Origin: Craspedostauros australis
Lineage: Eukaryota > Bacillariophyta > Bacillariophyceae > Mastogloiales > Achnanthaceae
Direction of reading: 5' to 3'
Assembly (NCBI GenBank): GCA_026770025.1
Contig: JAMXDE010000008.1
Span: forward strand, 434,001-498,000
Length of the DNA: 64,000 nucleotides
Part shown: positions 11,562 through 22,297 of the stretch, piece after piece
Layout: every line of letters begins with the position of its first letter
Position numbering within the stretch: position 1 is the first letter of the stretch
The notes under the pieces: model-generated
What the model was told of the DNA's origin: nothing
Seen by the model: only the letters and a program-made list of their open reading frames with translations
Databases searched by the model: none
Made by a program: the position numbers and the translations under genes

Positions 11562-13525
11562 TTATCCTGATACCGCCGCAAAGAGCTTGCGCCTTTTCAC
11601 CACGCCAGCCGCCTCGCGCGACGCCATGTAGAAACACGCTGCGCTCAACGCGTAACATATCCCCACGCCGCCGGCCAACAGATGCGACAGATCCACGGCG
11701 CGCTGGCTGTATCCCAACAAGGCCGGCGCGAAATTGGCCAACGCCGCCGTCAACGCGAAGCACCCCTGCGCCGCGCCGCCGATCTTGCGTCCCACCGTCG
11801 TCTGCAACGCGCTGATCGTGGGTCCGAACCAGCATTCGGCCACGAGGTACTCCATCGCGAGGAATATCATGGCGGCGCCGAAGTTGGTGCGGTACTGCAG
11901 GACGAGCCACCAAAGAGGTGCGGCCAAGCAGCTGCCCACGAACGGTACGAGCAGACGTTGGCCGTTGGGGTCGCCGGGTTGGGAGGATGCCAAACGATCG
12001 GCGATGGTGCCACCGATGATGCCGCTGAGGGATCCCGCGATGGCCGTGATGGCGGCTTGGATGATGGCGTAGTTGGAAACTTGGTCAGGGAACGCTAACC
12101 GGAAGTAGGGTGGCGACCAGATCTGGAGTGAATCAAGGAAGAAGTATGGAATGGAATGGAATAGAAGAGGGTTGTGATGATGTGGTATGGTATGGTGTGG
12201 CTTGGTGTGAGAAAATATGCTTGTAGAACAGAGTGACAAGCACGTCGAATGAATGCATGCACGCACATGCGTCTACACGTGAAAACATGAATGGATGAGC
12301 CGTCGCTCTGGCCATGCAACGATGGACTACCCCGTATCGCTGCGACACACGAAACGACCACCCCAACACTCACTCCAATACACAATCCCGCCGAAAATCG
12401 AAACAAAGCAGCCGCCAAGATCCATCGCACTCGACTGATCGAAAGGACCTTGCGAAAGTTGTCGACGAACTGGAACGACACAGGCTTGACTGTCTCTGTT
12501 GTCAATTGTTGTTGTTGTTGTTGTTTCTGTTGTTCCTGCGCATCGTCCCGCACCATAACCGACGCGATGAGGGCCGACGCAAATCCAAATGCCGCCACGA
12601 TCTGCGTCGTCGTGCGCCACCCATATGACTTATCGAGAAGGATCGACAACGACGCCACCGCGGTGCCAAAGACGACGCCCGTGCCGTACAGGCTGCTGGC
12701 CAATGACACACAATGTGGCGGCACGTTCTGATTGATCATGGTGTACGCGGTCGGTGCGGCGAAGGCGCATGTGAGGCCCATGAACAAACGCCAGAAGACC
12801 AAGGATTGATACGTCGTGGCCAGAGAGGTGCCCAACGTGGCCACGCTCCAGCCCACGGCCGATGCGACGGTGAGGAATTTGCGGCTGACAAAGTCCGCCA
12901 TGGCGCCTCCGCCCAAGGATGCCAGTGAGTAGAGGGCGGTGAAGGTGACGGAGGCCAGGACGGAGTACTGCGACTTGGTGAAGCCGATTTCCACGTTCAT
13001 GGCGTTGTTGGCGTTGGGACTGAAGTCCACCAGGTATCCCAGCAGATGCCTGGACCACTGATTGGACAGGAAGACCAGCCACAGCGGTATGATCAGTGTC
13101 ATCATCCATTTCGCCCTGGATATCTCTCCCTTACAAGCGGCTGTGCTGTCCGCCGGACTATTGGCCGCGGTTGACGCAACGCCATTTAACGCCTCGCTTT
13201 GAACATTGCGTTGGTCGATGGACGTGACATCAACGCCACTGTTCCCGGTCTCGTCATCTCCACCAACATCACCGTTTGCAGGCGCTTGTCGACTCAGCAA
13301 CCTTCTGTGGCTGTTGCGCCAACTATCACTTCTCTGCATATCTGTTCCACCAAATCGATCCAAACGACCGACATGCCTTGGGATGATCGCAAATGCAACA
13401 ACCTGAGTGCTTGCTCTGGCATGAACCGGTCTTTGTGTCTCTTGTGTTGACGACAGCAATGCCATGGCCATGAGCAGCGGCAGCCAACTGCGCATTGTGG
13501 TGTTGTGGCGAAAGAAAGGCGCCAT
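11562..13525 (-). CDS. MFS anion:Na+/phosphate-type transporter, plastid-type precursor
   Basis: Two exons: 13525-12374 and 12122-11562 on the minus strand, joined across a 251-nt intron (donor GTGAGT, acceptor CACTCCAG, phase 0) to give 570 residues. The junction reads LCIG|IWSPPYF, restoring a transporter helix; unspliced, the frame runs into repeat-derived sequence. The family resembles SLC17/plant ANTR-type symporters: about 12 membrane segments, with GGAMADFVSRKFLTVASAVGWSVATLGTSL split motifs in the first half and a second GGTIADRL loop in the C-half. The N-terminus has a hydrophobic signal-like run (SWLPLLMAMALLSST), then VVAFAIIP, an ASAFAP-like plastid import motif. A CAA-rich central loop encodes a short polyGln. 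Substrate is not determinable; phosphate or organic anion is the family expectation. It shares a short divergent upstream region with the Hsp70-like gene. Confidence 0.85.
12123..12373 (-). other. Intron of the MFS transporter gene
   Basis: GTGAGT donor and CTCCAG acceptor on the minus strand. The interior contains short tandem ATTCC and ATACC repeats (GGAATGGAATGGAAT and TGGTATGGTATGG on the plus strand). Removing it joins two membrane-protein frames in phase. Confidence 0.85.
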
Positions 13526-13871
13526 TCTGAGACATTCTCTTTTTGTGACCTGTGCGTCACATTTTCAATTTTGTCAAAGTTCCGTGATGTGAGAAACCTC
13601 TCTTGGTTGGCACGGACCATGTATTGAGTCACGACCCTTGTGACTCAGCTGAGCGAGGTTGACCACTTCGATTCAAACGTTTGTTTTCCAATCACAAAGT
13701 CTGGACAGAAAAACGAAAGAAGTGCTTCGAACAGGAAAGATGGTTGTGCCCACACAACACGTTCTCACAACACACGAACGCACACTCATGCATTCGACTC
13801 CTCGATGTTCACAAATCAGGAAGGCTGCCCAACACAACACGGATGTCCGCTCCAAATACGAGTGCACCAAG

Positions 13872-15980
13872 ATGAACCCATCCACTGATAACAGCAGCAA
13901 AGAGAAGGAACCGATTCCCGGAGTCTGGATCGGCATCGATCTGGGAACTTCGAATTGCGCATGTGCCGTCTACGATTCCAATCGCGGTGGTGCCAAGTGG
14001 ATGCGATGCAGATCCATCGCTGCGCAGATCAACGGCAAGCTGGGCAGGACGGTGCCTTCCTCCGTGTGGATTGCATCTGGTGACAGTGATGGTGACGAGA
14101 TTGGCGACGGTGAGGAGACAGGAGGATGCTACGATGTGTCATCGATCCTGCCGCCACCTGGCAATCGCAAACGAGCATTCGTGGGACAGGCTGCCCACGA
14201 ACATCATGAGAGGCTTCTGCAGCAGGCGAACAAAGAGCGAAGCATGCCGCCGCTCATTCGAAGCGTCAAGCGCGTGCTGGGAAAACGAGAATGCGAACTG
14301 GATGCTGCATTGGTGCAGTCCCTTCCATTCGCGATTCGTTCGCAAGATGACTTGGAGGATGTCCAGATCCAGGTTGGTGATCAGTGCTACATGCCCGCGC
14401 AGCTGCTGGCCATCCAACTCACAGCGATACGCCAGGAGGCCGACTACTACCTGCGTCGCAACGCCGCGAAGAAACATCTGTCGGTGCCTGCGTCGGACGA
14501 CGAACTGGAAGTGCTCAACGCGGTCATCGGCATCCCGGCGCAGTTCAATCATCATCAGCGCAAGCTCATCGAAACGGCAGCCAAGACGGCTGGCTTTCAA
14601 ACCGTCCATACCATGGTGGAGTCTTCGGCAGCAGCGATGGCGTATGGGTTGGCGTACAGTTCGACGGCGACGGGGATGGGCACTCTCTCGAAACAGGTCG
14701 CGGCGAGTATGCAGGCCGACAGCCGCAATGGAGGTGGAAATGGCAATGCTTCGGACGCCATATCACATCAGACGATTCTCGTCATGGACGTTGGCGGAGG
14801 CACAACAGATGTCACGATAGCACAAAGAGCATCCAACATGTCCACAACAACAACCATGGATGATGGTGAATCGAATTCGGACTACCGCGTCGTCGTGACG
14901 ACGGGTGATTCCCACTTGGGCGGAGACGACATGGACGAGGCGATGGCACAGTTCTGCATTGCCAAGATCGATGCGATCCAATCCAGATCCGATCTCTCCC
15001 ATCAACAGCATGAGACCTTGATGCAGGCGTGTCGTAAAGCAAAAGAAGCTCTGTGCGGCGACAACAACGCACCACCCAGCAAGTCTGAAACCATCCGCGT
15101 GCTGGATCAACACGACGTGGAAATCACGCAGGATGACCTCAGCGCAATCCTCAAACCATGGTTGGACAAAGCGCGCAAGGTGGTTCGGCAGGCATTGGAT
15201 CAAATGCCATCCGCCACGACAGCCAACGAGGAAAACGCCAAACGGATCTCGGAAGTCGTACTGGTCGGCGGTTCCACGCGCGTCCCTGCCATCCGCCACA
15301 TGATGCAGCATCTCTTCCCCGACATTGAACTCTGCATATCCCTCAACCCCATGGGCAGCGTGGCGCAAGGCTTGGCCATTCAGGCAGCCTTCCTATCCAA
15401 TGCAGTGCCCAAGCACGAACTCTTGTCCGCCCTCATGCTGGATTGCATCCCGCATGCGATCGGAGTCGAAACCGCAAATGGCAATTTCATCGAAGTGCTG
15501 CCCAAGAACACGCCGCTGCCAGCGCAAGGCAGCGCTTCCTTCGTCCTGGCGAGCGCCGGCCAACCCGGTGTCACCGTCGCGGCCGTGGAACGCATCGGCG
15601 AGGACGATACGACCGGCGATCCCGTGTTGGAATCCATGGGGGAATTCACCTTCTTGCTGCATCGGTTGGATGCACAACACAAACATCCGCGTTCGGTCCA
15701 AATTGGCATGACAGTCAATGTAGATGGCAAATTCATCGTCTCCATCTTTGATGAGATGGATCCGGAGCACGTGCGCAAGCGAGAACGGAGATTGCAGGAT
15801 GATTCGCACTTGAATAATGAGTTGGGGTACATTGCGGATTTGATCCAGGCGGAATCTGGCGTCACATCAGAACAGATCTATCTATTGGTGGCGACGTTTG
15901 GACTGTTCGTCTTTTACGTGGCAATCAAGATCCTATTTGCCGACGAATTCCGAGAAGAAGACAGTTCGAGAATACTATGA
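13872..15980 (+). CDS. Hsp70-like ATPase with C-terminal membrane anchor
   Basis: About 702 residues from the ATG giving MNPSTDNSSKEK. The frame stays open to 13659 and an ATG at 13740 would add 44 residues without obvious domain. The nucleotide-binding domain is well preserved: IDLGTSNCACAVY (phosphate 1), AVIGIPAQFNHHQRKLI, MDVGGGTTDVT (phosphate 2), GDSHLGGDDMDEAM and VVLVGGSTRVPAI (adenosine loop). A short beta substrate-binding domain follows (IPHAIGVETANGNFIEVLPKN ... TVNVDGKFIVSIFDE). The alpha lid is missing. Instead there is a charged helix, then one hydrophobic segment near 664-687 (IYLLVATFGLFVFYVAIKIL) and a 12-15 residue tail (DEFREEDSSRIL). This is the layout of a tail-anchored protein with the ATPase in the cytosol. 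A chaperone role at a membrane is inferred. Low-complexity insertions (GGGNGN, MSTTTTMDD) occur inside the ATPase domain. Confidence 0.87.
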   Translation: MNPSTDNSSKEKEPIPGVWIGIDLGTSNCACAVYDSNRGGAKWMRCRSIAAQINGKLGRTVPSSVWIASGDSDGDEIGDGEETGGCYDVSSILPPPGNRKRAFVGQAAHEHHERLLQQANKERSMPPLIRSVKRVLGKRECELDAALVQSLPFAIRSQDDLEDVQIQVGDQCYMPAQLLAIQLTAIRQEADYYLRRNAAKKHLSVPASDDELEVLNAVIGIPAQFNHHQRKLIETAAKTAGFQTVHTMVESSAAAMAYGLAYSSTATGMGTLSKQVAASMQADSRNGGGNGNASDAISHQTILVMDVGGGTTDVTIAQRASNMSTTTTMDDGESNSDYRVVVTTGDSHLGGDDMDEAMAQFCIAKIDAIQSRSDLSHQQHETLMQACRKAKEALCGDNNAPPSKSETIRVLDQHDVEITQDDLSAILKPWLDKARKVVRQALDQMPSATTANEENAKRISEVVLVGGSTRVPAIRHMMQHLFPDIELCISLNPMGSVAQGLAIQAAFLSNAVPKHELLSALMLDCIPHAIGVETANGNFIEVLPKNTPLPAQGSASFVLASAGQPGVTVAAVERIGEDDTTGDPVLESMGEFTFLLHRLDAQHKHPRSVQIGMTVNVDGKFIVSIFDEMDPEHVRKRERRLQDDSHLNNELGYIADLIQAESGVTSEQIYLLVATFGLFVFYVAIKILFADEFREEDSSRIL

Positions 15981-16201
15981 GTCCACAGAAGCCATGAGTA
16001 TCCACTAAGCTAAAACAGAATGCGACAATACTGGACAGGCGCTACTGCAATGTTTCACAAAGTGCAAAATATTCTTTTGCCTCCTGCAGGGCGAAACTTG
16101 GAATTCTTCATTACTTTCACACAGTACTGGTACGTACGTACATAGATGCCTGTTTCAACACTCCATCGACTGCATTTTCCCTAATTCGGCTGCAGTCCAT
16201 C

Positions 16202-18280
16202 TTAACTCTGCGACATCCACGACGGCATCACAGCTCCGCGCCCACGGCCCATGCCACCGAACGTCAAGGGCGTCGACGACGAGTCCAACCCGAATGCAAA
16301 CGTCTCGCCGTTCGATGTCGATTCTGGCATGAGATGGATGTCATCCTCCTCGTAGTCGTTGCCGTCAAAGAAATCATCGAGAAGGTTGGCAGCGATCTCC
16401 GAAATGTTGTTCGGGATCACGTGGTCGTCGCAAATCATCTCCAATTTTTCCACGATCTGCAGCTCCTCGAGGTGCTGTCGCAAATAGGTGATAGAGTCGG
16501 AGTTGCGCAGCGTCATGTCCATGAAGAGCAGGACCTTCATCAAGGAATCCATGTCGCTGCGCAGCAACGGTGCGATGAGATCGACGAGGCAGGGAAGGAG
16601 GTCAATTAATCCGTTCCTGCAGGGGCATTCCTGCAAATGCAGTAGCTGCGGATAGTTCGGATCGAACGGCGGGATATCCCAGGCATTCCAGAGCGCCCGC
16701 AAGATGGCGGACATCTCTTCCAACACCAGCCCGTTGTTTTGATAGCGGATGAACATGTCGAAGAGCGGCGGCGCGAGCTTGGGGAATGCCACGTTCGTGG
16801 AGGCGTGTCCGACCTTGCGCGCATCCAGCAGCAAGCATCCGCAGAGCCAGGACAGATGAACGAGAAGCTGAGTGACGTCGCTGCGTGACCATGATGATGG
16901 CAGGGATTCCAAAAAGCCGTACTCCGACGCCATCATCCTTTCGAACAGTTTGAGCATGGTATCGATCAGCGACGTGCTCGTCAGCAATGGCGTTATGTAC
17001 TCCTCGAAGGACGCGATGTGACCGATACTTTGGATCAGCGGCAGTACTTGCTGGACATGGACATCGGTCATTGCGAGCCTCCGTCCAAGAGCCTGCGCGA
17101 GCGTGGGGCAGAAGGCAGCATCGTGCTTGCAGAGATAGTTGACGACGTCTTCCTCGCGGCTCGTGACGGACGCGATAATCCATGCGCTTTGCGTGGACAG
17201 CGCTATGTCGTGGGGTTGTTCCACAAGGACCTTGAGCAATGATGCCGATAGCAGTTCCTCGGAGCAGTAATCACGTGCAAATGCTGTTGGATCGTTGCGC
17301 ACCAGGTTGGTGAGCGCCCATGCGGCAGTGGACGCAACGCGAATCTCTCCTATCTGGTTGGGTTGATTCGGTGTAGCAACAGCATGATTTGCATTGAGGG
17401 AGGTAGCGAATTGCCTGAGTATTTGCGTGAGCGTGAAGGATATTCGAGCCTGCTTCATGGCATTGCGCGCCACCTCGCCATCATCACCCGCCAAGTTGCC
17501 GAACACCATACAGATGGAATCTGCCATCGCGCATTTATCATCCAGCGACTGCACACCACCGGCCGTATTGCTCTGCGTATGAATATGCTGCAATAAATCG
17601 CGTAGCGCGACGATGAGCGGTGGTGCTGTTGGTGCGCTGCTCGTGACAACAGATGCAGCGGCCGAAGTGCTGTGGTGCTCGCCAGCAATCAACGTGCACC
17701 ATGTGGTTGGCGTCTTTCCATAATACCCCGTGCTTGTCGATGAATTGCGATTTGGCATGGAACTGAGCAGAACCAGCAACTGCAGAATCGTCCTGACCTG
17801 CTTCTGCGCGGTCGCGGGAGCCGGAGCAGCGCCTTGCAGCGATGGCCCCATTTGGACAGCCACGCTCTGCAGATGTGATTTGAGGACGGCGATCAACTTC
17901 TGGCCGTCAAGGATCCTCTGATCATCGTCCTCAAACACGAGAGGGTTGGCTGCCTGAGGCCGCACTGATGTTGCAGACCGATCATTGATGGCGGAGTTCG
18001 CAGCACTGAGCTTCGACGTAGCTTCGTACAGACTCGCCAAACTCGCATCATTCGGTGCGGCGATGTACTGCGACAGCCTGTTGGCGCAATCCGCGGATGC
18101 CTGATCCTGCGACGCAGCTGCCGTCTCCAACGTCTTCAATCCCCGCTTGCGCGCGAGATACTCTGACTTCTTCTGCTTCCGGATTGCCACTGTCGTCGCA
18201 TGCCGACGCTGGTTGCTACGATTGCGCGCCTCCTGCGCCTGCGATTGCCGCGGTGTCAGCCGTTGCTTGCGTTCGTTCAT
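16202..18280 (-). CDS. Importin alpha-like armadillo protein
   Basis: An intronless 692-residue frame with ATG start (MNERKQRL). The N-terminus is a basic importin-beta-binding-like segment (QRRHATTVAIRKQKKSEYLARKRG, about residues 26-48). After a linker come armadillo-type helical repeats from about 130 to 630, with typical phrases such as ALTNLVRNDPTAF, AWIIASVTSREEDVVNYLC, LLVHLSWLCGCLL and ILRALWNAWDIPPFDP. The acidic C-terminus (NDYEEDDIHL) is usual for the family. Importin alpha links nuclear localisation signals to importin beta in the cytoplasm. It is longer than the usual 520-560 residues and divergent, so a specialised paralogue is possible. A cluster of ATACCA-like motifs lies about 60-90 nt upstream of the start (plus-strand TATGGTATGGTGGTATGG). 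Confidence 0.82.
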   Translation of the reverse strand: MNERKQRLTPRQSQAQEARNRSNQRRHATTVAIRKQKKSEYLARKRGLKTLETAAASQDQASADCANRLSQYIAAPNDASLASLYEATSKLSAANSAINDRSATSVRPQAANPLVFEDDDQRILDGQKLIAVLKSHLQSVAVQMGPSLQGAAPAPATAQKQVRTILQLLVLLSSMPNRNSSTSTGYYGKTPTTWCTLIAGEHHSTSAAASVVTSSAPTAPPLIVALRDLLQHIHTQSNTAGGVQSLDDKCAMADSICMVFGNLAGDDGEVARNAMKQARISFTLTQILRQFATSLNANHAVATPNQPNQIGEIRVASTAAWALTNLVRNDPTAFARDYCSEELLSASLLKVLVEQPHDIALSTQSAWIIASVTSREEDVVNYLCKHDAAFCPTLAQALGRRLAMTDVHVQQVLPLIQSIGHIASFEEYITPLLTSTSLIDTMLKLFERMMASEYGFLESLPSSWSRSDVTQLLVHLSWLCGCLLLDARKVGHASTNVAFPKLAPPLFDMFIRYQNNGLVLEEMSAILRALWNAWDIPPFDPNYPQLLHLQECPCRNGLIDLLPCLVDLIAPLLRSDMDSLMKVLLFMDMTLRNSDSITYLRQHLEELQIVEKLEMICDDHVIPNNISEIAANLLDDFFDGNDYEEDDIHLMPESTSNGETFAFGLDSSSTPLTFGGMGRGRGAVMPSWMSQS

Positions 18281-18770
18281 GGTGGGGCTAGTGTATGGTA
18301 TTGTGACAGAGTCCTCGTATGGTACTTGTAGGATGTATCGTATAGTATGGTATGGTGGTATGGTGCTATGCTTGTGCTCACTTGGCTGCTGTCATCCGTC
18401 TTTGCTATACAACGATCATAGCCTCGGTTTGCGTGTCTTTGAACGTGTTGATGGCTCATCGCGCGTTGTGACGCAATTCCACTTTTCGGGTTTGGTTGTT
18501 GATTGATCGACTCGATGGACTGGAACGAGAACCAAGGATGTCAGTCTACGTGTATTGAACTAGATATACATCAACGATGCGTGGCAGTGCGGAATGGCAA
18601 TACCATCGCATTGTTTGTTTGCGTGCTTGCTGCCCCGCATCACACTCTCTGCTGAAGCAGATCGGACGATTCTATTCTTGATGTAACTCCTCCTCCTCAG
18701 TCGCATATTTCAACTTACGCATTGTACGTATATCACTACCAATGTCCACCCGACAAAAGAATGTATTGCA
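18281..18770. other. Intergenic, with TATGG short repeats
   Basis: No gene is supported. Near 18340-18370 the plus strand carries repeated TATGG units just upstream of the importin alpha gene, which reads on the minus strand. Confidence 0.5.
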
Positions 18771-19525
18771 TCATCCCAACAGGACGACCAGGTCGCGATT
18801 ACCCAGCCATACGATGTAGAGAATGCAGTTCACGTATTTCGAAAGGAATATGGAGATGAGATCCAAGTTGATGACGAATCCGGACAATGCTGCGTACAAT
18901 TGTATCTGTCCTTGCTCGTCGTCGATGTAGGAGATGAAGAGATCGAACGGAGCGGGAAACACGACGAAGGCCACCTTGAGGAGATGGATGCGTCGTTGTG
19001 ATCCTTCCCTCATCGTAGTCCACCTCGCGACAAGCCGATGGAGCCTCCGAGAGGCGACAATCATGAGGGCCGTTGCCTTGAAGAAGATGGCGCCATCCAG
19101 TAGTGTGCTCCTGCCGCGGTAGAACAAGAATGATTTTGTCCTCGATGTCTCATAGATGATCTCCACCAGGGAGATAATGAGGCAGGCACCAAGGAATCCG
19201 AAGCAAATCTTGTGAGTCTCCAACTACCTCCAGACGAGAAGATTGTTGAAGCGTAGCGGTGCTGAACGGGATGTAGACCAGAATCACGACCAAGCGCAGA
19301 ACCTCAAGAGCAACGAGCGCGTTCTGCAACACGATCGAAATGAAGAAGATCGCGGCGCCCACAGCGATCACGAGTCCTGCGATGAGATGCCCGCGGTGTG
19401 CTCTTCTTCGGATTGCATTGCTTCGTGCCACTTCGGATGTCAGGAGGGGGTCCCGTTGTGGGATGTCTTCGCCCGCTGGCACATGAGAGCGTGCATGACT
19501 CCCATCGCCGCTGTTGTCTGTTGTT
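18771..19525 (-). pseudogene. Decayed tandem copy of the 345-aa multi-pass membrane protein
   Basis: Homologous along its length to the intact gene at 20222-21259 on the same strand. Shared phrases include RWTTMREGSQRR followed by HLLKVA, ICFGFLGAC/ICYGFLGAC and RDPLLTSEV/KDPLLASEV. Three lesions are visible. The start ATG is lost: an in-frame TAA precedes the region matching TADNTGDA. A deletion after LVYIPF removes the VGIGHILHLHQDID-equivalent segment and shifts the frame near 19240-19260. The C-terminal roughly 60 residues are replaced by an early stop after WLGNRDLVVLLG. The alignment breaks could in principle hide introns, but loss of the start argues for a pseudogene. Confidence 0.8.
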
Positions 19526-20221
19526 TAAAATACCATCGCGCGGTATCATAGTTGTGCACGATAGCTTCTGTTGTTACATCGCAATGTGCGTGTGCGTCGG
19601 CGTCAAGTCGGATCGGATGTGACTCTTCTGCTCACTGCTGGAAATGAAATTATGCACATGTCCTCCATGCAGAGCATAATACGTTATCTGTATGTGGAGC
19701 AAGCTTCTTGGCCAGGCAGAGCACGAGTGCCAATACTCTTGTGTGGCGGCAGGATCTTTTTCGCAGACGTTCGCGTCTTCGTTTTCTGGAGGAGATTGAC
19801 GCCATCTCTCCGGCCCGTGAAATCTGGGTCTGGGCCGTATCCCCACCGTGCCACTGCGCGGTCAACGAGGATACTCCTGCACCGTTCTCTCCTTCGTTCG
19901 TTCGGGAGAGACGCCTGCCAAGGTTGCGCAGGAAGCGAGAAGAAGGCATATGTCCGCAACATCATCCTTCCCGAGGGCCAACCACCACAGCCCGATCAGC
20001 AACAACAAAACTAGGAACAATTGCCGAGAAGGGGAACGCCCACAGAGTGCTTCCAATACACAAGACAACATTCAGTCTTGGTTGTCAACATGTACTGTTC
20101 GTATGTATTTCTGCTTACTCCTCGTGTTGCTCTATCCGCCGGGTCAGACCGAGAAGCCTTCCCATCCACCAAATCTTCCAACCAACGCAAGGCGCCGTCG
20201 ATGCCCGTTTGTTGGAAGAGA
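19526..20221. other. Spacer between the two tandem copies
   Basis: I see no gene. The open frames on both strands lack recognisable motifs. It contains the 3' flank of the intact membrane-protein gene and the degenerate 5' flank of the dead copy. Confidence 0.5.
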
Positions 20222-21259
20222 TCACACAGCGGCCACATGCGCAGCGCCTTGCAATGGCGCGCTCGTGGGACTTTGTGGGCGGCTGGTGGATCCTGCGTTG
20301 GCCTGCAACATGGATGCCAACAAGGCCTTGAACTTTTGGACGACCGCGGATTGGTGAATACGGCGGAAGCAGTCCGCCACTTGCCGCTTCCAACTCGCCA
20401 CGACTTGTCTCATGTTCTGATGGCGCAGCCAAATCAAGTACTGGAGCACGCATGCAACGAAGGCGGCGACGAGGTAGATGTTGATGAAGCATCCCGACAG
20501 TCCTGCGAAGCCGGAAATGTATCTGTAGCCATCGTCGGCGAAGTACATGAGAAGATCGAGCGCAGCCGGAGACACAACGAGGGCCACCTTGAGGAGATGG
20601 ACGCGACGTTGTGAGCCTTCCCTCATCGTAGTCCACCTCACGAGAAGTTGGTAGAGCTTGCGCGATACCACAACCAAAAGGGCAGTTGCTTTGACGAAGC
20701 AGAGGGCATCCAGCAGCATCTCCTTGAGGGTATAGATGAAGTTTGGACTGGTCCTCCAGTTGTCATCGGCAATCTCCAGAAGGGAGAGGAAGACGCACGC
20801 GCCCAGGAAGCCGTAGCATATCTTGTCATTCTCCACCAGTTTCCAGATGGGAAGGTTGGTCAAGCGCGGATAGACGTTGCGGTCGATGTCCTGGTGCAGG
20901 TGGAGGATATGGCCGATGCCGACCGGGATGTAGGTCAGTATCATGAGCATGACCGCGAACTCGAGAGCGATGACGACGCTCTCCACCGCGATCACCACGG
21001 CGACGAAGAAGATCGCGATCCCCACGGTGACGGACAGTCCCATCACCATGAAAGCTTGAGACGAGAGGCCCGCGGTGTGCTCCGATTCTGGCGCGATGTC
21101 CATCACAGTGGATGCCGTGGCGGCGCTTGGTGCCACTTCGGATGCCAGGAGGGGGTCCTTCTGTGCGGCATCTCCGCCTAAGGGCACATCGTCCCGCATC
21201 AGAGCGTGCGTGGCTCCTGTCTTCGCATCGCCGGTGTTGTCTGCTGTTCCAGAAGGCAT
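20222..21259 (-). CDS. Multi-pass membrane protein of unknown family (intact copy)
   Basis: An intronless 345-residue frame, ATG start (MPSGTADNTGDAK). Residues 1 to about 70 are hydrophilic and carry a possible acidic di-leucine sorting signal (QKDPLLASE). About six hydrophobic segments follow: two adjacent ones near 72-115 (FMVMGLSVTVGIAIFFVAVV; VIALEFAVMLMILTYIPVGI), then ICYGFLGACVFLSLLEIA, LCFVKATALLVVVSRKLYQL, HLLKVALVVSPAALDLLMYF and FINIYLVAAFVACVLQYLIW. A conserved basic loop, RWTTMREGSQRR, sits between segments. The C-tail of about 70 residues is basic then Ser/Pro-rich. I do not recognise the family and assign no function. A decayed copy lies downstream at 18771-19525. Confidence 0.82.
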   Translation of the reverse strand: MPSGTADNTGDAKTGATHALMRDDVPLGGDAAQKDPLLASEVAPSAATASTVMDIAPESEHTAGLSSQAFMVMGLSVTVGIAIFFVAVVIAVESVVIALEFAVMLMILTYIPVGIGHILHLHQDIDRNVYPRLTNLPIWKLVENDKICYGFLGACVFLSLLEIADDNWRTSPNFIYTLKEMLLDALCFVKATALLVVVSRKLYQLLVRWTTMREGSQRRVHLLKVALVVSPAALDLLMYFADDGYRYISGFAGLSGCFINIYLVAAFVACVLQYLIWLRHQNMRQVVASWKRQVADCFRRIHQSAVVQKFKALLASMLQANAGSTSRPQSPTSAPLQGAAHVAAV

Positions 21260-22297
21260 CCTACTTAGTTGCGCAGCTCGTTGTCTCGTTGTCTCGTGGT
21301 GGGTGAAGGGGGATCACGTTGTGGTTGACCGATGTTGCTATGTGCAGCACCCGGTTTGGTTCAGATGGGAGGTGGTACGTATAACACGAGCTAGGTATGG
21401 AGTGCTTGGATGAAGCTGAGGAGGTCTCTCTCTTTCTTGTGGTCAGATCGAGGCTGTCTCTCTTGTCGATCAGACAGAGAAAGTGTGCGCGAGCATGCGC
21501 GAGCGCTGATGACTGTGTGCGACTTGCGCTGTTGTTGTCACCAGGGAATCTTTTTCGGAACTGTTCGCGTCTCTCCACACACCCACAAGTGCTTTGGTCG
21601 TGAAACACAAGATCGAGTTTTGATCATTGGTCGTGTGAGTCGATTTTTCAGACCACGTCGCAAATCAAGGAGCTGTTTGAGGCCAAACAACAGTCCGATA
21701 CCGAAGTACTTACTCACACAGTCAGCACTCATGCCATCCTTTTCTATCCACCGGAATGGAGGATTCAGTTACATTACGATATAGACATTCCATGTTCAGT
21801 GCTACGCTGCGCGCGTGTTCCTATTACGATCCATACATTGTGAGTGCGCGTGCGCGTATCGTGTTGTCACTTCAGATCAATCCGTATGAATGCTGATCAC
21901 TGTTGAAACCAGATCAATCGTCCACAGCATCGTTTTGTCGTAACCGTGCAGAGCATTGTTTCACTCTGATTCCTTCGCATCGTTCATTCGCACCGAACGA
22001 CGAATTCGCGCATGGATTCCAGCACTTGTTTTACTCGAGCGTTACGGGCGGCGGCAATTCTCTTGTCCATCGAAAGTTGGTACGTTGCGTACCTCTCTGA
22101 CCTCGACATCTCGGGTGTGTATATGGAATCAGGGTCCTGCACGGCATCGAGGTCATCGCGCGGCGAGTGGTAACAAGATATTCAAGAAAAAAGACGAAGA
22201 GTGGAAAGAGCTGAGTCACAGAATGGAGCCTGTGCACGCCACAGTGTCGCAACACAGCGCAGTGGACTGAATCGCCACATCAAGCATTACCAATCCG
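21260..22297. other. Intergenic, no supported gene
   Basis: Short frames only, none with recognisable motifs. It includes the upstream region of the membrane-protein gene and the downstream flank of the 171-aa gene. Confidence 0.5.
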
